A stretch of DNA of 35,645 bases from Cytophagales bacterium (GCA_014376535.1 JACMRH010000236.1:1-35645), one strand, 5' to 3'; counted from the first letter of the stretch, positions 16,106 to 25,854 are shown. Numbers and translations are program-made. The notes: generated from the sequence alone by a model not told the origin.

Positions 16106-17869
16106 ATGGAATTTACAAGAGTCTTTGATATTATCCATTTTCAGAAATCTTCATTTCCCAAATCAGATTGTTTAGCTGATAAAACATCTGGTGAATGGAA
16201 AACATACAGCACTGAAAAATTTATAGAGATCGCAACTCAACTTAGTTTTGGTTTGCTTGAATTAGGTATACAAAAAGATGATAAAGTGGCTATCATTTCT
16301 GCTAACAGGGTGGAGTGGAATTTTGCAGATTTGGCTATCCAGCAAATTGGTGCTGTAAGTGTTCCACTTTATCCAAACATCACAGTTGAAGATTATAGGT
16401 TTATTCTTAAAGACTCGGAGGCAAAAATAGTTTTTGTGGCCAATTCTGAAATACTTACAAAAGTTAAAGAAGCAGTTTCAGATAATCCTAATATAAAAGG
16501 AATTTATACTTTTAATCATCTTCCAGGTCAAAACCACTGGTCAGAGATTCAGGATAAAGGAAAATCAAGACAACTATCTGATATTGAATTGTTTAAGAAT
16601 ACTGTTACCCCTTCAGATCTTTTAACTATCATTTACACTTCTGGCACAACTGGAACTCCAAAAGGGGTGATGTTAACACACAACAATATAGTGAGCAATG
16701 TGAGGGCTTGTGGTCCTTTGATGCCAGTTGGGTCAACAGACAGGGCTTTAAGCTTTTTGCCTCTTTGCCATGTTTACGAAAGAATGTTGAATTATTTGTA
16801 TTCCAGTGTTGGGGTGTCTATCTATTATGCGGAAAGCCTTGAAACTATAAGTGATAATTTAAAGGAAATTAAGCCACAGATATTTGTAACAGTTCCCCGA
16901 TTACTGGAAAAAGTGTATGATAAAATTGTAACCAAAGGGAGTGAACTGACCGGAATCAAAAAAGCACTTTTCTTTTGGGCTCTGGATTTAGGCTTAAAAT
17001 ATGACAACAGCATTAACCAAGGCATATTTTATGATTTGCAATTGAAACTTGCTAACAAGATCATTTTTAACAAATGGAGAGAAGCTTTAGGGGGAAATGT
17101 AAAAGCAATTGTTACAGGTGGAGCAGCTCTTCAAGTAAGGTTAGCAAGAGTATTTACTGCTGCCCAAATTATGGTAATGCAAGGATACGGATTGACAGAA
17201 ACCTCCCCGGTAATATCGGTAAACAGGGCAAATCTGAAAGAAAACAGATTTGGAACAGTTGGGCCTGTAATTGATGGGGTTGAAGTTAAAATTGCTGAAG
17301 ATGGAGAAATTCTAACCAAAGGCCCACACATAATGAAAGGCTATTTTAAGCGTCCGGAAGTAACAGCAGAATCTATCGATACAAGTGGCTGGTTTCATAC
17401 AGGCGATATTGGCGAATGGATAGATAATAAATACCTTAAAATTACTGATCGCAAAAAGGAAATATTTAAAACCTCAGGTGGTAAATACATAGCACCACAA
17501 ATCATTGAAAATAAGATAAAAGAATCGAAATTGGTTGAACAGACTATAGTGATTGGAGATGGACAGAAATTTCCTGCTGCTTTAATAGTGCCAAATTTTA
17601 TAAACCTGAAATCTTATTGTCTGCATAAAGGAATACCTTATTCAACAGATTCAGCTATGATCTCAGATAAAGCTGTTCTGGAAAAGTTTCAAAGAGAAAT
17701 GGAGGAAGCCAATGCTTGCTTCGCCCAATATGAAAAGATCAAAAAATTTGAACTTATAGAAAAAATGTGGACTATAGACAGTGGTGAACTTACGCCAAAA
17801 TTGAGCTTAAAAAGAAAGGCTATTCTGGCAAATAATATAGCCGTGATTGACAAAATTTACAATTCATAA
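16106..17869 (+). CDS. Long-chain fatty acid-CoA ligase (AMP-forming)
   Basis: ANL-superfamily enzyme of 587 aa that activates fatty acids to acyl-CoA through an acyl-adenylate. The ATP loop YTSGTTGTPKGVML spans residues 177-190, SFLPLCHVYERM is the long-chain family segment, MQGYGLTETSPV is the adenine motif, and WFHTGDIGEWID plus ITDRKKEIFKTSGGKYIAPQ carry the hinge and C-terminal domain. Size and motifs fit the FadD15/long-chain group. The C-terminal Lys of the family lies in the LTPKLSLKRKAIL segment. The gene has about 200 bp upstream and ends directly against the stop of the convergent radical SAM gene (no gap). Substrate range is not visible. Confidence 0.93.
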   Translation: MEFTRVFDIIHFQKSSFPKSDCLADKTSGEWKTYSTEKFIEIATQLSFGLLELGIQKDDKVAIISANRVEWNFADLAIQQIGAVSVPLYPNITVEDYRFILKDSEAKIVFVANSEILTKVKEAVSDNPNIKGIYTFNHLPGQNHWSEIQDKGKSRQLSDIELFKNTVTPSDLLTIIYTSGTTGTPKGVMLTHNNIVSNVRACGPLMPVGSTDRALSFLPLCHVYERMLNYLYSSVGVSIYYAESLETISDNLKEIKPQIFVTVPRLLEKVYDKIVTKGSELTGIKKALFFWALDLGLKYDNSINQGIFYDLQLKLANKIIFNKWREALGGNVKAIVTGGAALQVRLARVFTAAQIMVMQGYGLTETSPVISVNRANLKENRFGTVGPVIDGVEVKIAEDGEILTKGPHIMKGYFKRPEVTAESIDTSGWFHTGDIGEWIDNKYLKITDRKKEIFKTSGGKYIAPQIIENKIKESKLVEQTIVIGDGQKFPAALIVPNFINLKSYCLHKGIPYSTDSAMISDKAVLEKFQREMEEANACFAQYEKIKKFELIEKMWTIDSGELTPKLSLKRKAILANNIAVIDKIYNS

Positions 17870-18889
17870 CTAAGATACAACCTCGTACCTTCCTGAATAT
17901 TTTTTCAGGAAGGAGTCTTCGTCTTCTTTAGTTACCTGGGAATTAAAAATATTTTTCCATAGCCACTTAGACCAACCTATCCTTTTACAATAAGAATAGT
18001 AATCTTCAGTTTGCCAATTAAAATCTCTTTCCCAAAGAATTTCAGGAGAAATATATCTGTAAACAGATTCTAGTATTGAAGATTTGTTACTCTTTTCTTG
18101 ATAACCAATATCACCAATGTTAGCCAATAGAGAAACATGGTAGTTTTTGCTCTCTTCTGTTAGAGCACCTAAAATGTCCTTATAAGCTTTTACATCAATA
18201 TCATTAATAAATAAACTGTTGTAAACTCCTCCGATTTGCATTACAGGACGCACCTGAAGAATTGAGATACTATGTTTTTCATAAACTTTAAAAAAATCAG
18301 ATAGCTCGTAAATATTCTCAGGATTTGCAGTGTAGTTAATTCTTAAAGTTGGCGTTTTACTTCCCATTCTTAGCTTTTCTTCTTTGAGGTTAAACAAAAA
18401 ATCTTGAAGCTTTTCATAATTAGCACCCGGCATAAACTTTTCATACATCTCCTTATAAACACCATGTACCGATAAGGTTATCTCATCACATCCTGCCTGG
18501 ATTAATTCAGTAATCTTATCCTTTGTGATTAGTTGTCCATTAGTCGTCAGGCTTACATTTGGCACTCCTTTCTCTTTGGCTATTTTTATTATTGAAACAT
18601 AATCTTTGTACAGAGTTGGTTCTGTAGCGCAACCCAATACTACCTGTAAAGCTGAAGGGAACAGAATTTCAGCTATTCGTTCAATTTGGTCAGGATCCAT
18701 TTTTCCCTTATTTTTTTTTCTGAAATCCCCGTCGCTGAAATAACACATTAAACAGCTTAGATTACACGCCAAAATAGGATCAATACGCAAGGAAAGATGT
18801 CTTAACCTCAATTTATGAGCAACCCAAAGCATCAAAAATTTGATCCTGTCAGATTTTATAAGCAAGTGAAGTTTCAGGTATTTGTACAT
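17870..18889 (-). CDS. Radical SAM protein of unknown function
   Basis: The 339-aa protein carries the radical SAM cluster motif C42-x3-C46-x2-C49 in the segment LRIDPILACNLSCLMC. The usual partial TIM-barrel follows: VVLGCATEPTLYKDY occupies the GGE-type position, NVSLTTNGQLIT is the strand-3 motif and EITLSVHGVYKEMYEKFM the strand-4 motif. The last 120 residues contain no SPASM or TWITCH-like cysteine cluster, only scattered Cys, so a single cluster is expected. Related annotations include MoaA/NifB/PqqE-like proteins, but nothing here names a substrate or peptide partner. It starts at ATG 18889 with an exact -7 box 58 nt upstream and abuts the acyl-CoA ligase stop. Confidence 0.85.
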   Translation of the reverse strand: MYKYLKLHLLIKSDRIKFLMLWVAHKLRLRHLSLRIDPILACNLSCLMCYFSDGDFRKKNKGKMDPDQIERIAEILFPSALQVVLGCATEPTLYKDYVSIIKIAKEKGVPNVSLTTNGQLITKDKITELIQAGCDEITLSVHGVYKEMYEKFMPGANYEKLQDFLFNLKEEKLRMGSKTPTLRINYTANPENIYELSDFFKVYEKHSISILQVRPVMQIGGVYNSLFINDIDVKAYKDILGALTEESKNYHVSLLANIGDIGYQEKSNKSSILESVYRYISPEILWERDFNWQTEDYYSYCKRIGWSKWLWKNIFNSQVTKEDEDSFLKKYSGRYEVVS

Positions 18890-18947
18890 CCTTATTTTTG
18901 AGTTTGAATGTAAGAATCCATATTTATTTTAAAATCTGTAATATTAC

Positions 18948-18955
18948 CAAATTTA
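18948..18955 (-). promoter_or_regulatory. -7 box for the radical SAM gene
   Basis: Minus-strand TAAATTTG, an exact TAnnTTTG match, 58 nt before the ATG. No -33 TTG at the expected spacing. Confidence 0.5.
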
Positions 18956-19047
18956 GTATAATCTGTAATAAAATGCTTGTGTAATCAGACTATGCTATAT
19001 TGGAAACTTAACATTTTACCATCCATAGAAATATTCTATAACATTGG

Positions 19048-19212
19048 ATGAAAACTATTGGAGGCAATCTCCTTATGTTTTTACATAAAGATTTACCACA
19101 TCAGTTTAATTCTGAGGAAGATAAGGTCGGGGAAATATTAGTTAAAATTTTTAAAATGGATGAATTTTTAAGATCAAATTTTGTATTTGGTGGCTATCAA
19201 AAAGCTTATTAA
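19048..19212 (+). CDS. Possible small protein (54 aa), unrecognised
   Basis: An ATG-started frame of 54 codons between two divergent genes. The product is hydrophilic apart from an N-terminal L-L-M-F-L stretch, and it ends NFVFGGYQKAY. It contains a plausible amphipathic helix (EEDKVGEILVKIFKMDEFL). No -7 box or ribosome binding site is evident, and I recognise no family. It could be a small gene, the remnant of a longer gene, or chance. In DNA this AT-rich an open frame of this length is uncommon but not rare. Confidence 0.25.
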   Translation: MKTIGGNLLMFLHKDLPHQFNSEEDKVGEILVKIFKMDEFLRSNFVFGGYQKAY

Positions 19213-19225
19213 CAAAGCTTTAAAC

Positions 19226-19257
19226 TTGTTTTTCCTAAATTCAATTGAGTATATTTG
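19226..19257 (+). promoter_or_regulatory. Promoter of the glycosyltransferase gene
   Basis: TTG at 19226-19228, a 21-nt spacer, then TATATTTG at 19250-19257. This fits the Bacteroidota -33/-7 consensus. The GTG start is 48 nt downstream. Confidence 0.65.
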
Positions 19258-19305
19258 TAAAAAACATCTGCCTATAGCCTCAATTTTTACTTATATTTTT
19301 AAGAG

Positions 19306-21261
19306 GTGAATAAGCTTTCAATCATTATTGTTAATTATAACGTAAGCTATTTTCTTGAGCAATCATTGCTTTCTGTCCAAAAAGCAATAGAAGGTTTAAG
19401 CTGCGAAGTGTATGTGGTGGACAATAATTCTGTAGATGGTTCGCTTCAGATGGTTCGCAAACGCTTTCCGGGAGTAAAGATTATTGCAAATAAAGATAAC
19501 CTTGGATTTTCTAAAGCAAACAATCAGGCAATACGTGTATCGGACGCTGAATATGTTCTTTTATTAAATCCAGATACGGTACTAGAAGAAGATTCATTAA
19601 AGAAATGTTGCGCTTTCATGGATTCGCATCCTGATGCAGGCGGGCTAGGTGTGAAAATGCTGGATGGTAAAGGTATTTTTCTGCCAGAATCTAAAAGAGG
19701 CCTACCTACCCCAATGGTCGCTTTTTATAAAATATTTGGACTCTCAAAATTATTTCCTAAGTCTAAAAGATTTGGTCGGTATCATTTGGGCTATTTGCCG
19801 GAAGATGAAACTAACGAAGTAGAAGTTCTGGCTGGTGCATTTATGATGATGCGAAAAAGCGTCCTTGATAAAATTGGCCTGCTCGATGAGGACTACTTTA
19901 TGTACGGAGAGGACATAGACCTTTCATATCGGATAACAAAGGCAGGTTATAAAAATTACTATTTCCCTGATACAAGAATAATTCATTACAAAGGAGAAAG
20001 TACAAAACGAACAAGTATAAATTATGTATTTGTTTTTTATAAGGCGATGATAATCTTTGCCCAAAAGCACTTTTCAAAAGAGAACGCCGGACTTTTTAGT
20101 TTTCTAATTCACTCTGCTATATATCTTAGAGCCACCATTTCACTCTCAATTCAACTATGGAAGAAGAGCTGGTTATCTATAGTTGATTTTGTGCTGGTTT
20201 ACCTGGCTATGCTGGGTGTTATCCATTATTGGGAGGTTTATTTTAAATATCAGATAGGTTTCTTTCCTTTGATCTATTTAAAAATTATTATTCCATTATA
20301 TATTTTATGCTGGATCACTTCTGTAAACTTTAGTGGTGGATATGAGAAAGAGTTCAGGTTTTACAAGGTTGTAAGAGGAGCAGTCTGGGGAACTATGCTG
20401 ATTTCAGGAGTAAGTAATTTTTTGGACAATTATAGGTTTTCACGGGCTATTATAATCATTGGTTTATTTGTTTTTGTTTCAGTTGTATTTCTTGTTCGTC
20501 TCGTTATTCATTTTATAAAACACAAGAACATTAGTTTAGGTGAATCTGAAACGAAAAGGGCCTTATTAGTAGGTGAAAAAGAAGAATGTGAAAGGGTAAG
20601 ATTAATGTTAGACCAGGTTAAAGCAAAAGTTAACGTAATGGGCTATTTGCAAACTATAGAAAAACCCTGCGAAGATTTATGGTGCCTGGGTGGTATTAGT
20701 CAACTTAACGAGGCGATTATGATTTATGAGGCAGATGAAATAATATTTTGCTCCAAAAACCTACCATCTGTCCAGATTATAAAATGGATGACAAAAGTAA
20801 AAGCTACCGGTGTTGATTTTAAAATTGTTCCTGAAGAATCAAATTATATCATAGGGAGTAATTCGAAAGAAACTGTAGGAGAACTTTATTCCTTCGATGT
20901 AAAATTATCAATAGATAAACCCGAGAGTAAAAGAAGTAAGCGGTTATTTGATATAATGTTGTCTTTGGTTTTTATCCTCACTTATCCTATACACTTATTT
21001 TTCATTAAAAATCCTGTCAGATTTTTCAAAAATACCCTGGCAGTGTTATTTGCTGAAAGAACCTGGGTAGGTTTTAGTGATGCCAGTTCACTTCAAATCG
21101 CCAAAATAAAGTCTGGTGTTCTCAATACAATCAGTGGTATAGATCCGACTCTTATTGATGTTGGAACTGCTAAAAGACTCGATCTTCTTTATGCTAAAGA
21201 ATATAAAACGATGGACGATTTGTCTATTGTATTTAAAAATTACTCCTCACTCGGAAATTAA
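19306..21261 (+). CDS. GT2 glycosyltransferase fused to a degenerate sugar-phosphate transferase
   Basis: Residues 1 to about 270 are a family 2 glycosyltransferase, rhamnosyltransferase-like: SIIIVNYN at the start, VVDNNSVDGS, NKDNLGFSKANNQA, LLLNPDTV and EDIDLSYRITKAGY. Four or so membrane segments follow (about 280-410). Next is a Rossmann-like domain (about 420-540) resembling the N-terminal module of WcaJ/WbaP-type polyprenyl-phosphate glycosylphosphotransferases. Residues 542-651 begin SKRLFDIMLSLVFILTYP, like the catalytic module of those enzymes, and end with their typical YAKEYKTMDDLSIVFK. The middle, which should hold KFRTM and DELPQ, is absent, so that part is probably inactive. 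The start is GTG at 19306. It overlaps the convergent OmpA gene by 4 bp. Likely a membrane enzyme of polysaccharide synthesis. Confidence 0.82.
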   Translation: MNKLSIIIVNYNVSYFLEQSLLSVQKAIEGLSCEVYVVDNNSVDGSLQMVRKRFPGVKIIANKDNLGFSKANNQAIRVSDAEYVLLLNPDTVLEEDSLKKCCAFMDSHPDAGGLGVKMLDGKGIFLPESKRGLPTPMVAFYKIFGLSKLFPKSKRFGRYHLGYLPEDETNEVEVLAGAFMMMRKSVLDKIGLLDEDYFMYGEDIDLSYRITKAGYKNYYFPDTRIIHYKGESTKRTSINYVFVFYKAMIIFAQKHFSKENAGLFSFLIHSAIYLRATISLSIQLWKKSWLSIVDFVLVYLAMLGVIHYWEVYFKYQIGFFPLIYLKIIIPLYILCWITSVNFSGGYEKEFRFYKVVRGAVWGTMLISGVSNFLDNYRFSRAIIIIGLFVFVSVVFLVRLVIHFIKHKNISLGESETKRALLVGEKEECERVRLMLDQVKAKVNVMGYLQTIEKPCEDLWCLGGISQLNEAIMIYEADEIIFCSKNLPSVQIIKWMTKVKATGVDFKIVPEESNYIIGSNSKETVGELYSFDVKLSIDKPESKRSKRLFDIMLSLVFILTYPIHLFFIKNPVRFFKNTLAVLFAERTWVGFSDASSLQIAKIKSGVLNTISGIDPTLIDVGTAKRLDLLYAKEYKTMDDLSIVFKNYSSLGN

Positions 21262-24200
21262 TCTTTTAAAATAAACTCTACTCTTCTGTTGAGCGCAGGT
21301 ATGTAAGATCCGTAGGTATTTACGAACTTGTGTGTTTTCCCTTCTGGCTTTTCGGTAATAGTTATTTTATCATTTTGCAAACCTTGCAAAAGAAGTTCTT
21401 TACTTTTTCTGATCCTTTTCTCTGAAAGCTTTAAATTAAAAGAGTCTGAACCAACAATATCAGTATATCCCATAATTTCTAACTTCTTAGAGCTCGACGA
21501 TTTAATCTCTGAGATAAACAGAGTTAATTCCTTTTGATATTGTGATGCAATTGCATCGCTGTTATAATCAAAGTAGATGACCATTTTATTTTTTTCTTTT
21601 GAAATTGGCAATGAGATTGTAACAGCTTTACCATTCTCAGTTTGTGTTATTTTGGTAGTAAAATCTTCTACCACCTTCAGTTCTACCATATGAGATGGGT
21701 CATAATGATTAAAGAGAACTAAATAATGTTCAGGTTCCAGATTAACAAATTTAAATTTACCATCTTTTCCCACTACAGTTTGTCTTACTACTTTTCCAGT
21801 TTCGTTTAACAAAAGAATTAAGTGATCATCAAGTTCCTTATTGTCTGATTTTGTAAATGCTGACCCCTGAATAGAAATAAACTTGTCTGTATTTCCCTTT
21901 TTATATTGAAATCCATCAAAAGCAGACTTTTTAACCCTCATAGTTTCATTTTCTAAATTTACCTGGGTTTCAAGATGATATCCTGGTTCTTGTTCATTCA
22001 CAACGACATAATAATCGTCAGGATTTAAATGCTGAAAAGCAAAAAAGCCATCATCATTTGTAAAAGTATTTGAAACAACCATGTTATTCTTATCTACTAA
22101 CATTACAAGTCGGTTGTTTAAAGGTTTTTCGTGTAATGTAAGTCTTCCGTTTGCAATAACTTTATTCTTTAAATCATCTTCAACAAAAGGAAGTTTTTTT
22201 AGAGTATGGTTTTTAGTGATGTGGTACATGCTATCTTCTTTTTGATAAACAGAATTATGTTCAAAAGTCAAAAGAGGATGGTCGTTCAAAACCATCACGT
22301 GCATGTTTTCTCCATCTAATTCTCTAAAAACGAAATAACCTTCCTTATTTGTTACAGTTCTCTCAATTACATTATCGTCCTGGTCAAGTAACAAGACCGT
22401 TGTATTGCCGGGTTCATCTAATTTTACCTGGCCATGGATAATAATATTGTTTTCCCTTAAAGAGTCACTTGTAAGATGTTTATAATGATATTCCAATAGA
22501 TTGCTTCGCAAGATAGCCTTTGACTGGTCAGCGTTGTGATAGTCTATGTGGGAGGTATAATTAGGGTTATTATCTTCTGTCAGAATAAAATAATTATCAG
22601 CAGGCAGGTTTCTGAATATAAAATAATTGTTCTTACCGACTTCTATTCTTTTAATAATTTTTCCGGTAGAATCTACAACTATCAAACTTACATTCTCCTG
22701 TTGGGAAGACTTATTGTGAGTGGTGACCAATTTTCCGATAACAAAACTGTTTTTATCCACCATCATTGAGTCTTTTAAGACACTTCCGATTTTAAATTTG
22801 TGAAGGTCTTCTTTGTCAATATATCCTGGTTTACGGTTTATCATAGTCAGCTCTGCGCTAACATTGATCGGGTCCTTTTCAAAGACAATAAGATAATTGT
22901 CTGGTTTTAAGTTGGAGAATGAAAAATATCCATCATTGGTAACATAGCACCGTTTTACAAGAATTTTATTAATATCTAGTAATTGAAGTACTTTACCGGC
23001 AAAAACTGCAGGGTCGCTGGATTTAAGTTTACCTCTTATTTTGTTTCCTTTTTGATATACAAAATTGTCTTTATTAACCAGACTTACCAGTCTTGGCATG
23101 TAAAGATTTTCCTCTTCCTTATTTTTAAATACATCATGGAAAGTAAAAATATCATCACTACCCAAACTGCTTGCACGGTTTGAAGCTAAAAAACCTTCCC
23201 CTTCTTTTGCATGGTAGATAAAAGAAAAATCATCAAATATTGTATTGAAAGGATTACCAAGATTGATTGGTTTTGTCCACACTCCGTTTTTCCTGGATGT
23301 TACAAAAATATCAAAGCCACCCATACCGTTATGCCCTGTTGATGAAAAATAAAGGTTCCCTGAAGGAGAGATATAAGGATAAACTTCATCGTCTTCAGTA
23401 TTTATAATATCCCCCAGGTTTTCGGGAGCAGTCCATTTTCCATTTACTAACTTAGATAAAAATATATCTGACCCCCCTCTGGCAGAATCACTATTTGAGG
23501 CATAAAATAATTCTTTTCCGTCTTCAGATATTGTGGGGTGGGTAAATGTGTGAATCTTATCATTATAGGGAAAGTCTTGAATATCTGTAATTTCGTTGTT
23601 TACTATTTTACCTTTTACTATTTGAAGCACCAGATTTTTATCCCTGTCTTTTGCTTTAAGCTGATTGAGGTTATTCTTCACTAACATAATGATAGAGTTG
23701 TCACTCGATAGAGTCACAGGACCTTCATACATTGTTGCGTCTATAGACTTGAATATTTGTACGGGAGGCAAAAACCCACCTTCTTTTGCTTTTTCCGCAT
23801 AGTAAAACTTGTAAAAAGATTCTCCAGTACCTTCATGCACAGTTGATTTGCTATCAAATGAAAATGCAGAAACATAAAGAAGTCCGTTTTTAAAATATGC
23901 CGGACCAAAATCTGTTTCAGGTGAATTAAACGGAACACGGTTTAAAAAAAAACCTGTAGTATCTATTTCAATATTGGCATCTGATGTCTTATCTGCTCTT
24001 TTTTCGTATTCTTTAAATCTTACCTCCCATCGCCTGCATTCTTCCGCCTGGCCCAGCTTGCACAAAATTTCACTGTAGTGTTTGTAATATATCGGGCTGA
24101 TTCCGGGCCTTTCTATAAATTTTTCATATTCAATTTCTGCTTCCTGATACTTTTCAATAGTTCTCAAAGCTTCTGCCAGCTTCATTGTAATGTCTTTATT

Positions 24201-24350
24201 AGGGCCCCCCTTTAAGATCTCACGATAAATTTTAATGTTTTTATGATATAGTTTTTTGTCGATAACTGCTTCAGGTACATTTTTTTGGGCATTACTGTCT
24301 ACAAAAAAGGTCAACAGAGAAAATAAAATGAAGTAAAAGTGTATACGCAT
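21258..24350 (-). CDS. PorE-like OmpA-family protein (TPR, PD40, five regulatory-like repeats, OmpA)
   Basis: The 1030-aa protein has, in order: a signal peptide (1-21); a helical TPR-like region (25-120); WD40-like PD40 blades (about 145-405, for example HPTISEDGKELFYASN and DEVYPYISPSGNLYFSS); five carboxypeptidase-regulatory-like units of about 97 residues; and an OmpA peptidoglycan-binding domain (about 918-1030). The repeat cores are at about 474, 575, 671, 768 and 864. The OmpA part shows IYFDYNSDAI, GYTDIVGSDSFNLKLSEKR and NRRVEF. The order TPR-propeller-CRD-OmpA is that of PorE, which anchors the type IX secretion machine to peptidoglycan. PorE has one CRD and is a lipoprotein; this has five and no lipobox. 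The ATG at 24350 begins the signal peptide. The T9SS link is inference. Confidence 0.82.
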   Translation of the reverse strand: MRIHFYFILFSLLTFFVDSNAQKNVPEAVIDKKLYHKNIKIYREILKGGPNKDITMKLAEALRTIEKYQEAEIEYEKFIERPGISPIYYKHYSEILCKLGQAEECRRWEVRFKEYEKRADKTSDANIEIDTTGFFLNRVPFNSPETDFGPAYFKNGLLYVSAFSFDSKSTVHEGTGESFYKFYYAEKAKEGGFLPPVQIFKSIDATMYEGPVTLSSDNSIIMLVKNNLNQLKAKDRDKNLVLQIVKGKIVNNEITDIQDFPYNDKIHTFTHPTISEDGKELFYASNSDSARGGSDIFLSKLVNGKWTAPENLGDIINTEDDEVYPYISPSGNLYFSSTGHNGMGGFDIFVTSRKNGVWTKPINLGNPFNTIFDDFSFIYHAKEGEGFLASNRASSLGSDDIFTFHDVFKNKEEENLYMPRLVSLVNKDNFVYQKGNKIRGKLKSSDPAVFAGKVLQLLDINKILVKRCYVTNDGYFSFSNLKPDNYLIVFEKDPINVSAELTMINRKPGYIDKEDLHKFKIGSVLKDSMMVDKNSFVIGKLVTTHNKSSQQENVSLIVVDSTGKIIKRIEVGKNNYFIFRNLPADNYFILTEDNNPNYTSHIDYHNADQSKAILRSNLLEYHYKHLTSDSLRENNIIIHGQVKLDEPGNTTVLLLDQDDNVIERTVTNKEGYFVFRELDGENMHVMVLNDHPLLTFEHNSVYQKEDSMYHITKNHTLKKLPFVEDDLKNKVIANGRLTLHEKPLNNRLVMLVDKNNMVVSNTFTNDDGFFAFQHLNPDDYYVVVNEQEPGYHLETQVNLENETMRVKKSAFDGFQYKKGNTDKFISIQGSAFTKSDNKELDDHLILLLNETGKVVRQTVVGKDGKFKFVNLEPEHYLVLFNHYDPSHMVELKVVEDFTTKITQTENGKAVTISLPISKEKNKMVIYFDYNSDAIASQYQKELTLFISEIKSSSSKKLEIMGYTDIVGSDSFNLKLSEKRIRKSKELLLQGLQNDKITITEKPEGKTHKFVNTYGSYIPALNRRVEFILKD

Positions 24351-24450
24351 CAGACAAAAATCAATTTTATTAAACGGTCCCATTATCTTATAGTTACATT
24401 ATACCCTTATAAATTTAATCTTAATGTGACTTATTAGCGGAAAATTTATA

Positions 24451-24479
24451 TTGTCATTATTTTTTTAACCTTATCTTTG
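24451..24479 (+). promoter_or_regulatory. Promoter of the ugd-uxs operon
   Basis: TTG at 24451-24453, an 18-nt spacer, then TATCTTTG at 24472-24479. The ugd ATG is 28 nt downstream. Confidence 0.65.
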
Positions 24480-24507
24480 AAACGAACAATAATTTTTAAT
24501 CGCAACA

Positions 24508-25854
24508 ATGAAAATAGCTGTAGTAGGTACTGGTTATGTTGGTTTAGTATCCGGTACATGTTTTGCTGAAACAGGTATAGAAGTTACCTGTATCGATATA
24601 GACAATCAAAAAATAGAAAATCTTAAAAAAGGCATTATGCCAATATATGAGCCAGGTTTGGAAGAACTTGTTCTCAGAAATACAGAAAAAGGCCGTATCA
24701 ACTTTACTACCAATATCAATGAAGGTATTAAAGATTGCGAAGCTATTTTTATTGCTGTTGGTACGCCTCCGGGCGAAGATGGTAGTGCTGATTTGAAATA
24801 TGTATTGGCTGTTGCCCGGGCAATTGGTGAAAACATGCAGAATTACACTGTTGTAGTTACTAAAAGTACAGTACCTGTTGGAACTTCTGAAAAGGTTAAA
24901 AAAGCAGTTGCTGAAGCTTTAGTAAAAAGAGATAGCTCTCTTGAGTTTGACGTTGCTTCAAACCCTGAATTCTTAAAAGAAGGTGCTGCTATTGATGACT
25001 TTTTAAAACCTGACAGAATTGTTGTGGGTATTGAAAGTAAAAAAGCTGAAGATATCATGCGCAAACTGTATAAGCCTTTTCTTATGAACGGCCATCCAAT
25101 ACTTTTTATGGATATCCGTTCATCTGAAATGACCAAGTATGCCGCAAATTCAATGCTTGCAACAAAAATCAGTTTTATGAATGATGTTGCAAACTTATGC
25201 GAACTAGTTGGTGCAGACGTAAACATGGTCCGTAAAGGAATTGGTTCTGATGCAAGAATTGGCCACAGGTTTATTTATCCTGGCGTTGGTTATGGTGGTT
25301 CTTGTTTTCCAAAAGATGTAAAAGCCCTGATCAGAACAGCAAAAGAATACGGCTACGAAATGCAGGTTTTAGACGCTGTTGAAGCTGTGAATGAAAAACA
25401 AAAAAGTGTTTTGTTTAACAAAATAACTCACCATTTTGGCAATGACCTTACTGGAAAAACCTTTGGAATGTGGGGATTATCTTTCAAACCGAAAACTGAT
25501 GATATGAGAGAAGCTCCTTCATTAGTAATCATTGACAGTATTTTGAAAGCTGGTGGTAAAGTGAAAGCATACGATCCTGTTGCAATTCACGAAGCACAAA
25601 AGATGATTGGTGATATTATTACTTACACCAAAGATGAGTACGAGGCATTAATAGATGTTGACGCTCTTTTATTAGTTACAGAGTGGCCAGAATTCCGGTC
25701 TCCTAACTATACTGTAATGGGTAAATTAATGAAAACCAAGTTGATTTTTGATGGAAGAAATGTTTATGACGTTGCGGAAATGAAAGAAATAGGATTTGAT
25801 TATCATTGTATTGGCATAAACACTGTTTCAGCAGAAACACTTCAGTTAAAATAA
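24508..25854 (+). CDS. ugd: UDP-glucose 6-dehydrogenase
   Basis: This enzyme oxidises UDP-glucose to UDP-glucuronate with two NAD+. The 448-aa protein has the N-terminal NAD motif [12 protein letters not shown] (5-16), the TKSTVPVGT segment, [20 protein letters not shown] (148-165), the catalytic Cys266 in [12 protein letters not shown], and the UDP-binding C-terminal [16 protein letters not shown]. The UDP-glucuronate decarboxylase gene follows after 11 bp, so this two-gene unit converts UDP-glucose to UDP-xylose for surface polysaccharide. It has its own promoter 28 nt upstream and is divergent from the PorE-like gene. Confidence 0.96.
   Translation: MKIAVVGTGYVGLVSGTCFAETGIEVTCIDIDNQKIENLKKGIMPIYEPGLEELVLRNTEKGRINFTTNINEGIKDCEAIFIAVGTPPGEDGSADLKYVLAVARAIGENMQNYTVVVTKSTVPVGTSEKVKKAVAEALVKRDSSLEFDVASNPEFLKEGAAIDDFLKPDRIVVGIESKKAEDIMRKLYKPFLMNGHPILFMDIRSSEMTKYAANSMLATKISFMNDVANLCELVGADVNMVRKGIGSDARIGHRFIYPGVGYGGSCFPKDVKALIRTAKEYGYEMQVLDAVEAVNEKQKSVLFNKITHHFGNDLTGKTFGMWGLSFKPKTDDMREAPSLVIIDSILKAGGKVKAYDPVAIHEAQKMIGDIITYTKDEYEALIDVDALLLVTEWPEFRSPNYTVMGKLMKTKLIFDGRNVYDVAEMKEIGFDYHCIGINTVSAETLQLK

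Larger units (their letters stand above)
18890..19305. other. 416-bp intergenic region between divergent genes
   Basis: The largest gene-free stretch. It holds the -7 box of the radical SAM gene (18948-18955), the promoter of the glycosyltransferase gene (19226-19257) and one possible 54-codon ORF (19048-19212). I see no RNA gene, repeat or mobile-element end. Confidence 0.6.

Noticed and set aside
17888-17913. Hairpin with a 10-bp stem just after the acyl-CoA ligase stop
   Set aside because: It lies within the last codons of the radical SAM gene and has no T-run after it on either strand, so it does not look like a terminator; Phe/Leu codon use can explain it.
24843-25226. 127-codon minus-strand ORF inside ugd
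   Set aside because: Shadow of a strongly conserved gene; no start signal, promoter or recognisable product.
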